Shown in pieces: positions 28,402-36,756 of a stretch of DNA of 64,000 nt. Source of the stretch: an uncultured Thiohalocapsa sp. (GTDB taxonomy: Bacteria; Pseudomonadota; Gammaproteobacteria; Chromatiales; Chromatiaceae); the NCBI RefSeq assembly GCF_913062725.1, contig NZ_CAJXWY010000008.1, positions 20,918 through 84,917 on the forward strand. Reading direction: 5' to 3'. Each line of letters begins with the position of its first letter. Position 1 is the stretch's first letter. A program made the translations under genes and the position numbers. Under the pieces are notes generated by a model, which was not told the origin of the DNA, ran no database searches, and was given only the letters and a program-made list of their open reading frames with translations.

Positions 28402-28463
28402 CCCCGACTGGCCCGCGGCCAGCCGGCGCACCGGTCTTGCGAACACCTCACTCGGAGGCAGCG

Positions 28464-28646
28464 ATGGAAGTCATCTACGGTCTGATCCCCGGCATGCTGG
28501 TGCTCGGTCTCGTCGCCGTGGGCGTGCTCTTCTGGGCGGCCCGCAGCGGGCAATTCGAAGACCTCGACGGCGACGGCCAGCGTATCCTCATGGACGACGA
28601 TGTCGAGGAGCGTGATCCGCGGCGATTTCCGGACACGGACGACTGA
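28464..28646 (+). CDS. ccoS: cbb3 oxidase maturation protein CcoS/FixS
   Basis: A 60-aa protein with one N-terminal membrane helix (IYGLIPGMLVLGLVAVGVLFWA) followed by RSGQFEDLDGDGQRILMDDD, the family hallmark. CcoS is required to insert cofactors into CcoN. ATG 28464 has GGAGG upstream. It is the last gene of the ccoG-fixH-ccoI-ccoS series; a stem at 28646-28672 with no T run may mark its end. Confidence 0.93.
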   Translation: MEVIYGLIPGMLVLGLVAVGVLFWAARSGQFEDLDGDGQRILMDDDVEERDPRRFPDTDD

Positions 28647-28802
28647 CTGCCCCTTGCACTCCGGGCGGCAGTGGAGCGGACAGCATCCCAAGACAATCCC
28701 GACCACCCCTGTCACTCGTCCGCCAGCAACCGACCGCGGCTTTGATGCACGCGTTAGGCGGCTTCCATGGCAGGGCGGTGTGATGAAGCAGCCGCCGGCC
28801 GA

Positions 28803-29834
28803 TCAGTGAGCCCCGGTCTCGCCGATATAGAAGGAGAGCCAGGCGTTCAGCGCGAAGAGTCCGATCAGCGCCAGGCTCGGCCAGCTGCCGATCCCCAGCA
28901 CCCGCGTGCGCGGGCGGAAGTAGATGGCCGTCACGACGATGCCGGTCATGGCCACGGCGGTGAACGCCGACACCAGGTGACTCTCGGAGATATCGGCGAA
29001 GAAGACGCCCTGAGTGTAGACCAAGTCATCCAGGGCCAGCACCAGGATGTTGAACAGGTTGCTGCCGAGGACGTTGCCCGCGGCCATGTCCACCGCACCG
29101 ATGCGAAGCGCCGCCAGCGTCACCACCAGCTCGGGCAGTGAGGTGCTGAGTGCGGTGAACAGGGTGCCGGTGAAGGACTGGTTCCAGTCCATCACCACCG
29201 CGATGTCCTCGGAGACATAGGGGAGGGCGATGCCCGCCGCCACCACCACCGCGGCGGCCATCGCATACCGGGTCGCCACCCACTTGAGGGAGTGTGCCGC
29301 ATAGCGGTCCGGTTCCTGCTCGGCGAAGGCTTCGACTTCTGCTTCGCGATAGCCGTGCAGGGTGCGGATGGCGACGGCGTACACCAACAAAATCGCCGGC
29401 GTGCCCCAGGACAGGTGTCCGGCCAGCGTGGATAGCCCCGCCTTCGAGGCCAGCAGGGCGAGGGCGGAGATGCTGATCAGCAGGATGCCGAAGCCCGCGG
29501 ACATGACGTGCTGGCGCTGGACCCGCGAGAGGATCGGCCCGCGGCGGCTGAAGAAATCCAGCACCGCCAGCAGCACCAGGTTGTAGACGCAGCTGCCGTA
29601 GATGTCGCCGGCGGCGATATCCGGCACCAGTGCGATGGTGGAAGCCGTGATACCCGTCGCCAGCTCCGGTAGGGAGGTGACGGTGGCGATCAGCACCAAC
29701 CCGACCCAGGAGCCCCCCATGCCGGTTTTGTCGGCGATGGAGTCGCCGTAGTCGGTGAGCTTGACACCGGCGATGCCGATGGCCAGGACGCAAAGTCCGT
29801 ACTGTGTCCAGACAATGGCGGCTGTTGGTTCCAT
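28803..29834 (-). CDS. CaCA-family sodium/calcium exchanger-like protein
   Basis: A 343-aa inner-membrane cation antiporter with about ten helices and the two inverted alpha repeats of the calcium/cation antiporter family: SLPELATGITAS in the first half and SLPELVVTLAAL in the second, each with the ion-binding Glu. The central YREAEVEAFAEQE loop is cytosolic. The family exchanges Ca2+ (or K+) for Na+ or H+; the ion is not predictable. I chose ATG 29834 (MEPTAAIVW); GTG 29879 would add 15 basic residues. It converges on ccoS. Confidence 0.85.
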   Translation of the reverse strand: MEPTAAIVWTQYGLCVLAIGIAGVKLTDYGDSIADKTGMGGSWVGLVLIATVTSLPELATGITASTIALVPDIAAGDIYGSCVYNLVLLAVLDFFSRRGPILSRVQRQHVMSAGFGILLISISALALLASKAGLSTLAGHLSWGTPAILLVYAVAIRTLHGYREAEVEAFAEQEPDRYAAHSLKWVATRYAMAAAVVVAAGIALPYVSEDIAVVMDWNQSFTGTLFTALSTSLPELVVTLAALRIGAVDMAAGNVLGSNLFNILVLALDDLVYTQGVFFADISESHLVSAFTAVAMTGIVVTAIYFRPRTRVLGIGSWPSLALIGLFALNAWLSFYIGETGAH

Positions 29835-29952
29835 GGTGACCGTTGATCGGCGCTTACCGCGCCCGGGCTGTGTGCCCACAGACTATCTGCTGGCCTGCCA
29901 CTGGCGGTCTTGCGCCACCGCCGCGGCAGATCCGGTGTCCAGCGTCAGTGGC

Positions 29953-30312
29953 TCACTGCACGCTGCCGAAGGAGGGGTCCACGGCGCCGGCCGGCGGTTC
30001 CAGACCAGCGAGACGGCAGCCCTGGGCCACCGGGCCGCCCGGGAAGATCTCGTACAGGTACTTGAGGCCACCGTTGCCGTGAAAGCGTTCGTCGAGGGCG
30101 TCATGCACGGCGCGCACGCTCGGTGCTTCGTTCCCGGCAAAGAAGTGCTGCAGCGCGCGGACCACCGCCCAATGGTCGTCCGTCAGCGCGATGCCCTCGT
30201 CTTGGGCGGTTGCCTCGGCACTCGCGCGGGTCCAATCCACCGGTGCCTCCGGGAAGTCCGGATCATGGGACCGGGCACCGGGATTCAGGATATCTTGCAT
30301 CGTCTCTGCCAT
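29953..30312 (-). CDS. DsrC/TusE-family protein lacking the C-terminal redox cysteine
   Basis: A 119-aa member of the DsrC/TusE/DsvC fold. The body matches the family (residues 25-65 VDWTRASAEATAQDEGIALTDDHWAVV, then GGLKYLYEIFPGGPVAQGC). In DsrC the C-terminal arm reads C-x10-C near the end. Here the first cysteine is kept (C99 in CRLAGLEPPAGAV), but the terminal catalytic cysteine is replaced by Ala110, and the chain runs on for nine more residues. TusE-type thiol transfer and DsrC trisulfide chemistry both need that terminal cysteine, so this is probably a regulatory or binding relative. ATG 30312 has GAGGA upstream. It lies between an ion exchanger and a pseudo-receiver. Confidence 0.85.
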   Translation of the reverse strand: MAETMQDILNPGARSHDPDFPEAPVDWTRASAEATAQDEGIALTDDHWAVVRALQHFFAGNEAPSVRAVHDALDERFHGNGGLKYLYEIFPGGPVAQGCRLAGLEPPAGAVDPSFGSVQ

Positions 30313-30463
30313 GGGAGTCGTCCTCGTTGGTTGTCCGCCCGTTCCGCGTGATGCATCCGCAAGCGGCGGGCACCGGCAGTGGTACTGGACACGACTGCGG
30401 GCGTCAAGCATTCACCGCCGTATCGGCTCGCCGGGCCGCCGCGATCGCTGGTCGAAGCGTGCC

Positions 30464-31036
30464 TCAAGGCGCCAGTATCGCTGCGATCCACAGTCCGAGC
30501 AGCAGCCCCAGGAGGCCACCGGCGAATGTCTGGCCAAGGCACCGGCTGATCAATGCCTGGGGCTGTGAAGCCGCCGGCGCTGCGCGCGCTGCATCGGTGT
30601 GCGGTGGCGGTCGTTCGCTCGCTTGGTCCAGCGCTTGGTCCGTCGTCGGCGGCACTCGTGCCCGTGCGTCATCGGTCGCGGCGCGCAACCATTCCGCAAG
30701 CCCCGCCCGAAGCGCGGCCGGGTCCACCACGGCGAGTGCGCCGCGATGCAGGGCCGCCGCCGCCAGCGGCCAGGTGTCGTCATGGCAATGCACGACCACC
30801 GGCGGTGCATCGGTACCCGAGCGCATACGCAGCAGTTCCAGCAGGTCCAGCGCATTCATCCCGGCGAGCGACGGCGCGCAGATGACCAGATCGGGCCGGC
30901 GTGCCTCCGCCAGCGCCAGCGCTTGCACGACACTCTGCGCCTGGCATACCTCGGCACCGAGGGACTTGAGCGCGAGGCGCGTGGCGTAGCGTTGGGCATC
31001 GCAGGTTTCGATCAGCAGGACCATGGGTGGTGACAT
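30464..31036 (-). CDS. Membrane-anchored degenerate response-regulator receiver protein
   Basis: A 190-aa protein. Residues 5-120 follow the receiver fold (VLLIETCDAQRYATRLALKSLGAEV, then RPDLVICAPSLAGMNALDLLELLR). The Asp that would be phosphorylated is replaced by Ala54, and the usual Lys-Pro after strand 5 is Asp-Pro, so phosphotransfer is not expected. A Pro/Ala/Thr-rich linker (about 120-165) leads to one C-terminal membrane helix (GGLLGLLLGLWIAAIL, about 172-188) that would tether the domain in the cytosol. No histidine kinase or output domain is present. It probably acts as a localised protein-binding module; the partner is unknown. Confidence 0.7.
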   Translation of the reverse strand: MSPPMVLLIETCDAQRYATRLALKSLGAEVCQAQSVVQALALAEARRPDLVICAPSLAGMNALDLLELLRMRSGTDAPPVVVHCHDDTWPLAAAALHRGALAVVDPAALRAGLAEWLRAATDDARARVPPTTDQALDQASERPPPHTDAARAAPAASQPQALISRCLGQTFAGGLLGLLLGLWIAAILAP

Positions 31037-31351
31037 GCGCGTTTGCTCCGGCTGGGTGTGGAAAGCCCAGCCCAGAGGACGGCGATGCTCGGGTTGGGGC
31101 GGGCGCGCAGTGTAGGTCCTGCCCGACCTCCGTGCACAGTTTTGTGCACCGCCTCGGATGAGCGTGGTTTCCGTGCGCAGTCCCGGTGACGGCCCCGATG
31201 CCCGCCCGCCCGTGGCCGGCTCGATGGTCGTTGGCCTAGGCCATGGCGCTCATAGCCCGTACCATAGGGGCAAGACCGCGCGCGACGGCTGGTCCGCCGT
31301 GGGTGCCGTTGCCGCGGCCCTTGGTACGCCGATTGGGGAGAGACGACCATC
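31037..31351. other. Divergent intergenic region, pseudo-receiver / pgl
   Basis: A 315-bp gap between the minus-strand pseudo-receiver gene and the plus-strand pgl gene. It includes a GC-rich stretch and several short frames with no ribosome site. I see no gene or clear promoter motif. Confidence 0.45.
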
Positions 31352-32053
31352 ATGCAGTTGACCGGTGTCGAGACACATGTACTGGCGGATGCCGATGCCG
31401 TCGCCGCCGAGGCGGCGCGGTTGATCCTGGAAGCTGGCGCAGACGCCATCACCGCGCGGGGCGCCTTCCGCCTGGTGCTCGCGGGCGGTTCGACGCCGCT
31501 CGCGGCTTATCGCCTGCTGGCGCAGGCGCAGGCGCACTGGTCCCGCTGGCACTTGTATCACGGCGACGAGCGCTGTCTGCCGCCGGATGCACCCGAGCGC
31601 AACAGCCGCGCCGCCGACGAGGCATGGCTCGCGCAGATTCCCATCCCGCGGCAGCAGGTGCATGTAATCCCGGCGGAGCAGGGCGCGGAAGCCGCCAGCG
31701 CGGCCTACGAGCCAGTGGTGGCGGAGGCGGTGCCCTTCGACCTGGTGCTCTTGGGCATGGGGGAAGACGGACACACCGCCAGCCTGTTTCCGGGCCATGA
31801 GGTCTGCCCCGGTCCGCTGGTGATGCCGGTGCACGATGCGCCAAAACCGCCGCCTAATCGGGTATCGCTGACGCCGTCAGCGCTGTGTCGCTCGCGGCGG
31901 ATGCTGGTGCTGGCCACCGGTACCGGCAAGCAGGCGGCCGTGGCGCGGTGGCAGGCCGGAGAAGGCTTACCGGTGGCGCGGGTGGCCGTCGGCGGCAACG
32001 CGCTGGTGCTCCTGGACCGGGCCGCCGCACCGACGCATTCGGACGCCCGCTGA
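31352..32053 (+). CDS. pgl: 6-phosphogluconolactonase
   Basis: A 233-aa enzyme hydrolysing 6-phosphogluconolactone in the oxidative pentose phosphate pathway. The sugar isomerase-like fold shows the phosphate loop LVLAGGSTPLAAYRLL, the DERCLPPDAPERNS active-site segment and the LGMGEDGHTASLFPG signature of the DevB/Pgl family. ATG 31352 has GGGGAG nearby. No zwf or gnd gene lies next to it; a membrane protein gene follows 39 bp downstream. Confidence 0.93.
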   Translation: MQLTGVETHVLADADAVAAEAARLILEAGADAITARGAFRLVLAGGSTPLAAYRLLAQAQAHWSRWHLYHGDERCLPPDAPERNSRAADEAWLAQIPIPRQQVHVIPAEQGAEAASAAYEPVVAEAVPFDLVLLGMGEDGHTASLFPGHEVCPGPLVMPVHDAPKPPPNRVSLTPSALCRSRRMLVLATGTGKQAAVARWQAGEGLPVARVAVGGNALVLLDRAAAPTHSDAR

Positions 32054-32092
32054 GTCGCTGCGCGTCAACGGGTATCAGAGCAAAGCAGTCTC

Positions 32093-32557
32093 ATGTCCAT
32101 GCAGCTCGCCATTGCCATCGCCTTGCATCAGCTCGCCACCGTCGTCTGGATCGGCGGCATGTTCTTTGCCCACTTCGCGCTGCGTCCGTCCGCACAGACC
32201 CAACTGCAGCCCCCGCAGCGATTGGCGCTGTTGCTGGCGGTTTTCAGGCGTTTTTTCGTCTGGGTCTGGATCGCCGTGCTCGTGCTCTGGGGCAGCGGCT
32301 TCTGGATCTTCTCTGGTATCTACGACGCTGCCATGGGCTGGCATGTGCATGCGATGATGGCGCTGGCGTTGGTGATGACAGGGCTCTTCGCCTATCTCTA
32401 CTTCGTGCCCTACCGCGCGCTCGGCCAGCAGGTGGCGGCGGCGGACTGGGCGGGCGCAGGTGCGCGTTTGTCCACGATTCGGCGCATCATACTGCTTAAT
32501 GTCACGCTCGGGCTGGTCGTGACCGTCCTCGGTGCCGCCGGTCGCTATTGGCAGTGA
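32093..32557 (+). CDS. CopD-like integral membrane protein
   Basis: A 154-aa membrane protein with four predicted helices. The first (LHQLATVVWIGGMFFAHFAL) has the His/Trp pattern of the CopD/DUF-type four-helix family, and the third begins GWHVHAMMALALVM. Such proteins are linked to copper or heme-related membrane functions, but many are uncharacterised. The His residues could bind a metal or heme. A strong terminator follows. Confidence 0.65.
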   Translation: MSMQLAIAIALHQLATVVWIGGMFFAHFALRPSAQTQLQPPQRLALLLAVFRRFFVWVWIAVLVLWGSGFWIFSGIYDAAMGWHVHAMMALALVMTGLFAYLYFVPYRALGQQVAAADWAGAGARLSTIRRIILLNVTLGLVVTVLGAAGRYWQ

Positions 32558-32612
32558 GATCGCCGCCCGAGCTTGTGACGCATGCCCGCCCAGAGTACGG
32601 GTCAGACGCGGC

Positions 32613-32636
32613 AAAGGCCCCGGTTGGGGCCTTTTT
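32613..32636. terminator. Rho-independent terminator between convergent genes
   Basis: The stem GGCCCC (32616-32621) / GGGGCC (32626-32631), extended by AAA/TTT pairs and with a 4-base GGTT loop, is followed by a T run on the plus strand and an A run before it. It can therefore serve the CopD-like gene (plus) and also the DUF2892 gene (minus). Confidence 0.9.
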
Positions 32637-32670
32637 GTTTATCAGAGCAAACCGCCGTCTGGCGGCTGCA

Positions 32671-32871
32671 TCAGAACGCGGGACCCGGCTGCTTGCCGAC
32701 TTTCTTGAGGATGGTGGCGAGGGGGCAGAAGCCGGTGAAGGCCGACTGCAGCAGATTCAAGCCCACGAAGCCGGTGAACAGCAGCCACCATTCGCTGACA
32801 GTGTAGGCGAGGATCACGGAGATCAGGATGAAGCTACCGGCGACGGCGAGCACGATGCGTTCAATGGACAT
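32671..32871 (-). CDS. DUF2892 (YgaP-like) small membrane protein
   Basis: A 66-aa protein with two helices: [20 protein letters not shown] and [22 protein letters not shown]. The [11 protein letters not shown] segment is the DUF2892 hallmark, found alone or fused to rhodanese in YgaP. A role in sulfur or redox metabolism is suspected from those fusions but not proven. AGGTAA stands just upstream of ATG 32871. It diverges from the kinase-ATPase fusion. Confidence 0.8.
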   Translation of the reverse strand: MSIERIVLAVAGSFILISVILAYTVSEWWLLFTGFVGLNLLQSAFTGFCPLATILKKVGKQPGPAF

Positions 32872-32927
32872 GATTTACCTCATGCGTCTGTGTTTATGTT
32901 GTGCTCCTTCAATCATGGGGAAAAACA

Positions 32928-34535
32928 GTGTCTTGCGCAAGTGCCGACGGCATCGATTCCAGTATTGACAACGATTGTGCTGACCGTCGGCAAGCGCAGC
33001 TCGTCGCACACCTGCGGGCGCGGCTCGCCGGGTGCGGCGATGTCGCCATGCACGAGACGCACATATCGCGGGTACTGCTCGCGGGCGCCGATGCCTACAA
33101 GTTGAAAAAGCCCGTGAACCTGGGCTTTCTGGACTTTTCCACCTTGGCACGCCGGCGCCGCTTCGCCGAGGAGGAGGTGCGCCTCAATCGCCGCCTCGCG
33201 CCCGCGCTGTACCTGGGCGTTGTTCCCATCACGGGCACATGGGAAGCGCCGGTGCTGGATGGTGACGGTCCCGTGCTGGAATACGCGGTGCACATGCGCC
33301 GGTTCAGCCAGACGGCCTTGCTCACGCGCCAACGTCTGACGCCTGAGATCGCCGATGCCCTGGCCGAGCGCCTGGCGGCGTTCCACGCCGGCGCGCCGGT
33401 GGTGTCGGCGGCTGCCGACTATGGCACGCCGACCCAGGTGCTCGCGCCGATGCTGAAGAACTTCTCGGTCATCCGCGATGCCGTCGCGCCGAATGGCCAA
33501 CTCGCCGCACAGCTGTCGCGCCTGCAGCAGTGGACGCAGACGCAGTACGAGGGCCTGGCCCCGACCTTGGCACAACGGCGGATCGACGGCTATGTGCGCG
33601 AATGTCACGGCGACCTCCACCGGGGCAATATCGCGGTGCGCGACGGTGCGCCGCTGATCTTTGACTGCATCGAGTTCAATCCGGCGCTGCGCTGGATCGA
33701 CACAGCCAGCGAACTGGCCTTCCTGCTCATGGACCTCATGCAGGTGGGCGAGACGGCACAGGCGCGCCGGTTACTGAACGGCTATCTGATGCACAGCGGT
33801 GACTATGGCTTGCTCGCGGTGCTGCGCTTTTATCTCGTTTACCGGGCCATGGTGCGGGCCAAGGTCACGGCTATCGGCGCCGCCCAGCATCATCACGCCG
33901 ATGCCCGCCAGGACGAGGCCCTGCGTGGCTATGTGCGCCAAGCGCTGGCCTGCAGTCGGGCGCTCATGGCGCCGCGCATCGTACTGGTTTGCGGGCTGTC
34001 CGGGTCCGGCAAGACCTCGCTGGCGGCGGCCCTCGCCGAGCACCTGCCATTGATCCACATCCGCTCGGACGTGGAGCGCAAGCGCCTATTTGCACTCGCG
34101 CCCCTGGCCCGTACGCGGGCGCAGCCCGGAGGCGGTATCTATGACGCCGATGCCAGCGCGCGCACCTATGCGCGCCTGCTATCGCTGGCACGACAGTGCG
34201 TGCAGGCGGGTTACGGCGTCCTGGTGGACGCGACCTTCCTCGCGCGGGAGCAGCGCCGGCCATTTCGGGCCCTGGCGGCGGCATTGGGCTGTGCCTTCGA
34301 CTGTCTGGCCCTGGATGCGCCGCAGGAGGTCCTGCGCCGGCGCGTTGCCGCGCGTTATAGCCTGGGCCAGGATGCGTCGGAGGCAGACCTGCGGGTGCTG
34401 GCGCATCAGCTGGAGTTGCGGCAGGCGCTGACGCCGGCGGAGCGGGCGCGGACCATCTTTGTCGACACACGCAAGCCGCCGGCCCTGGACCGGCTCCTGC
34501 CAGTCCTCATCGGGTCGGGAACGGCCATGCGCTGA
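32928..34535 (+). CDS. APH-like kinase / P-loop ATPase fusion
   Basis: A roughly 535-aa two-domain protein. The first ~330 residues form an aminoglycoside-phosphotransferase-like kinase fold (lysine in YKLKKPVNLGFLDFST; catalytic loop ECHGDLHRGNI near 226; metal loop FDCIEFNPALRWID). The C-terminal domain is a zeta-toxin/AAA-like P-loop kinase with Walker A GLSGSGKTS near 355. This fusion is widespread in proteobacteria; its substrate is not known and it should not be read as antibiotic resistance. The start is unsure: GTG 32928 has GGGGA seven bases before it; GTG 32901 in the same frame has none. Confidence 0.82.
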   Translation: MSCASADGIDSSIDNDCADRRQAQLVAHLRARLAGCGDVAMHETHISRVLLAGADAYKLKKPVNLGFLDFSTLARRRRFAEEEVRLNRRLAPALYLGVVPITGTWEAPVLDGDGPVLEYAVHMRRFSQTALLTRQRLTPEIADALAERLAAFHAGAPVVSAAADYGTPTQVLAPMLKNFSVIRDAVAPNGQLAAQLSRLQQWTQTQYEGLAPTLAQRRIDGYVRECHGDLHRGNIAVRDGAPLIFDCIEFNPALRWIDTASELAFLLMDLMQVGETAQARRLLNGYLMHSGDYGLLAVLRFYLVYRAMVRAKVTAIGAAQHHHADARQDEALRGYVRQALACSRALMAPRIVLVCGLSGSGKTSLAAALAEHLPLIHIRSDVERKRLFALAPLARTRAQPGGGIYDADASARTYARLLSLARQCVQAGYGVLVDATFLAREQRRPFRALAAALGCAFDCLALDAPQEVLRRRVAARYSLGQDASEADLRVLAHQLELRQALTPAERARTIFVDTRKPPALDRLLPVLIGSGTAMR

Positions 34536-34581
34536 ATGGTCTGCGGCTCAGGCTGTCTTGGACGGTCTGCCGGGCTGCGGC

Positions 34582-36534
34582 TCAGCGCTCGCCGGCGTCG
34601 GCGCGGATGGCATAGACCTCCACGCGGCGGTTCTCGCGCCGGCCCCGCTCGGTGGCATTGTCGGCAATGGGCCGGGCGGCGCCGAGTCCCTCGGCGCTGA
34701 TGCGCGCAGCCACAATCCCACGCGCAACCAGTGCCCCCATCACCGCGCGCGCCCGCGCCAGGGAAAGTGCCTCGTTGGTCTCGGCACTGCCGGAACTGTC
34801 GGTGTGACCTTCGATGCGCACGCTGAGCGTCGGATGCGCCGTCAGGAATGCGGCGATACGATCCAGGGTCGGCAGCTCGGCATCCGGCAAGGTCGCGGTG
34901 CCCGGGGCGAAGGGCACTTCGTCGCTGGGAAGCTCGAGCAGGATGCCGGCGTCGGTCAGCCGACCCCCGAGCTCGGCGGCTTCACGATAGAGGGTCTGCA
35001 GACGCTCGGCGGACGCCTGTCCGGCCTCCGCGCTGGCGAGCGCCTCCTCAAGGTCGGCGCTGGCTCGCTGGGCTGCCGTCAGTTGTGCCTCCAATGTCTC
35101 GACGCGCTCGCTCAGCTCGGTGATGCGCGCGTCATCGGCCTCGTCCTCAGCCTTCTCGGCCGCCTCTGCGGCGGCCAGTCGCTGTTGCAGCGCCGCCTGC
35201 TGCCGGTCGAGCGCGGCCTTGGCATCCGCAAGCTCGGCGTCGGCCTGCGCCAGGCGTTGTTCGTGCTCGGCGTCGATGGCGGCGCGTATGTCAGCCAGCG
35301 CGGCACGCTCGCGCTCCAGCACCGCCGTGGCATCGGCGGCGGCGCGCTGCGCGACATCACGTGCGTCGGCAAGGTCGGACTGCTCGGCGCGCAATGCATC
35401 GATTTCGGCTTCCAGCGTGGCGATGTCGTCGGCATTCGGGGCCGTCGCAACGGCGGCACGGGCTTCCTCGATTGCAGCATCGCGGGCGGCGAGTCGCTCC
35501 TCGAGCGTTGCCGTTTGTGTCTCCAGGGCCTGGATGCGAGTCCGGGCCTGCGAGAGCTCGGCGATGGCCTGTTCGGCCTGGGCCTCGTCCTCCGGCGACG
35601 TCGCCAGTTGCGCTTGCACCTGCTCGCGCTCTTGTACGGCGGCTTCCAGCTCTGCCTTCAGCTCGGCGATGATGGCCTGGCTGGCGGCGAGCTCCGCCTG
35701 CCACTCGGTGGGTGCCCCGGCCGCCGCCTTGGTGGCCTCGTTGGCTTGGGCGGCGAGGGTCTCGCGCTCGCGTGTGAGTGCGACCAGCTTGTCCTGCAGA
35801 TCCAAAATTGCGGCTTCTTGTTTTTCCACGAGGACTTGCAGGCGTTCCTGGGGATCCGCACCACGCTCGAGCTTGTCGCGCAGCGCCGCCTCCAGTTGGT
35901 TTGCGGCGTTGAGCTCGAAGTGCAGACCGGCGATGGTCTCATTGTCGGCGGCGAGCTTGGCGTTCAGCTCGTGATTCTCTTCGGTGACCTCCAACAGGCG
36001 CTCGTTGAGCGTTGTCACCGAGGCCTTGTTCTGCTCCAGCTCATACTGCATGGCCGTGTACTGCTTACGCAGGCTGGCGAGCTCTTGCCGCAGGGTTTCT
36101 GCGGCTTGTTCGGTCGCGGTGAGATCATGCTCGAGCGTCTGCACCGTTTCGGTGTGACTGCGCTGCATGCCGGCCAGGGTGTCGGCATGCTCTGACTTCA
36201 GGCTGTCCATGCTGGCCGCGTGCTCCGATTTGAGCATCTCCAGCGTCGCCGTATGGGCGGCCTCGCGTGCTTCGGCGCTTTCGGCTTGGTCTTGGCGCAG
36301 GCGCGCGATCTCCTGTTCAGCGTTCGCGGTGGCCGCTTCGCGCTTGGCAAGCTCGTCGTCGACGTTGGCGACCTGCTCGCTGGCGTCGGCGAGCGCCGCT
36401 TGGGTGTTGGCCAGCGTGCGCTCGATGACCTCGGCGTGATGGTCGTAGATCAAGTAGAGACCGATCAGGCATGCCAGTAAGAGCCAGAAGAAGATCTTCC
36501 AGAGATTCGGGTCTTGGTCGGTGTGCGTAGACAT
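34582..36534 (-). CDS. Coiled-coil OmpA-family inner-membrane protein
   Basis: A 650-aa protein with a single N-terminal membrane helix (KIFFWLLLACLIGLYLIYDH, about 13-32), a very long Ala/Glu/Gln-rich coiled coil (about 35-510), and a C-terminal OmpA/MotB peptidoglycan-binding domain (LSVRIEGHTDSSGSAETNEALS and NRRVEV). The topology suggests it spans the periplasm from the inner membrane to the cell wall. OmpA-coiled-coil proteins of this build are poorly characterised. It ends close to the kinase-ATPase fusion gene (convergent) and lies downstream of fccAB. Confidence 0.8.
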   Translation of the reverse strand: MSTHTDQDPNLWKIFFWLLLACLIGLYLIYDHHAEVIERTLANTQAALADASEQVANVDDELAKREAATANAEQEIARLRQDQAESAEAREAAHTATLEMLKSEHAASMDSLKSEHADTLAGMQRSHTETVQTLEHDLTATEQAAETLRQELASLRKQYTAMQYELEQNKASVTTLNERLLEVTEENHELNAKLAADNETIAGLHFELNAANQLEAALRDKLERGADPQERLQVLVEKQEAAILDLQDKLVALTRERETLAAQANEATKAAAGAPTEWQAELAASQAIIAELKAELEAAVQEREQVQAQLATSPEDEAQAEQAIAELSQARTRIQALETQTATLEERLAARDAAIEEARAAVATAPNADDIATLEAEIDALRAEQSDLADARDVAQRAAADATAVLERERAALADIRAAIDAEHEQRLAQADAELADAKAALDRQQAALQQRLAAAEAAEKAEDEADDARITELSERVETLEAQLTAAQRASADLEEALASAEAGQASAERLQTLYREAAELGGRLTDAGILLELPSDEVPFAPGTATLPDAELPTLDRIAAFLTAHPTLSVRIEGHTDSSGSAETNEALSLARARAVMGALVARGIVAARISAEGLGAARPIADNATERGRRENRRVEVYAIRADAGER

Positions 36535-36673
36535 CTACTTCCTCCGGGGGCGGTATGACGCCATTGTTGTGGTGATCGTTCGGGGCGGAATGATACCCGG
36601 CATAGGTCAATTTTCCGGCGCCAACTGACGTGGGCGAAAGGGGCAGTTGACAGGATGCTCCCAGCAGCCGTGC

Positions 36674-36696
36674 AAAAAAAAGGGCCTTGCGGCCCT
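36674..36696 (-). terminator. Rho-independent terminator of fccAB
   Basis: On the minus strand AGGGCC (36696-36691), loop GCAA, then GGCCCT (36686-36681) is followed by a run of T residues (36681-36674). It lies about 60 bases after the fccB stop. Confidence 0.92.
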
Positions 36697-36756
36697 GTAT
36701 ACACAAACACCGCCCGGCGGGTGGCGCTCATGGCGCCGCCGCCGGGTGATACATCC

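Noticed and set aside
26635..28446. A 603-codon minus-strand frame
   Set aside because: It is antisense to ccoI, which has full P-type ATPase motifs; the frame has a shadow-like Arg/His/Gly composition.
28646..28672. Hairpin after ccoS as an intrinsic terminator
   Set aside because: The ACTGCC/GGCAGT stem is short with a long loop and no T run, so I did not list it as a terminator.
32928..34535. Reading the APH-ATPase fusion as an aminoglycoside resistance gene
   Set aside because: The fused P-loop domain and wide housekeeping distribution argue against a drug-modifying role.
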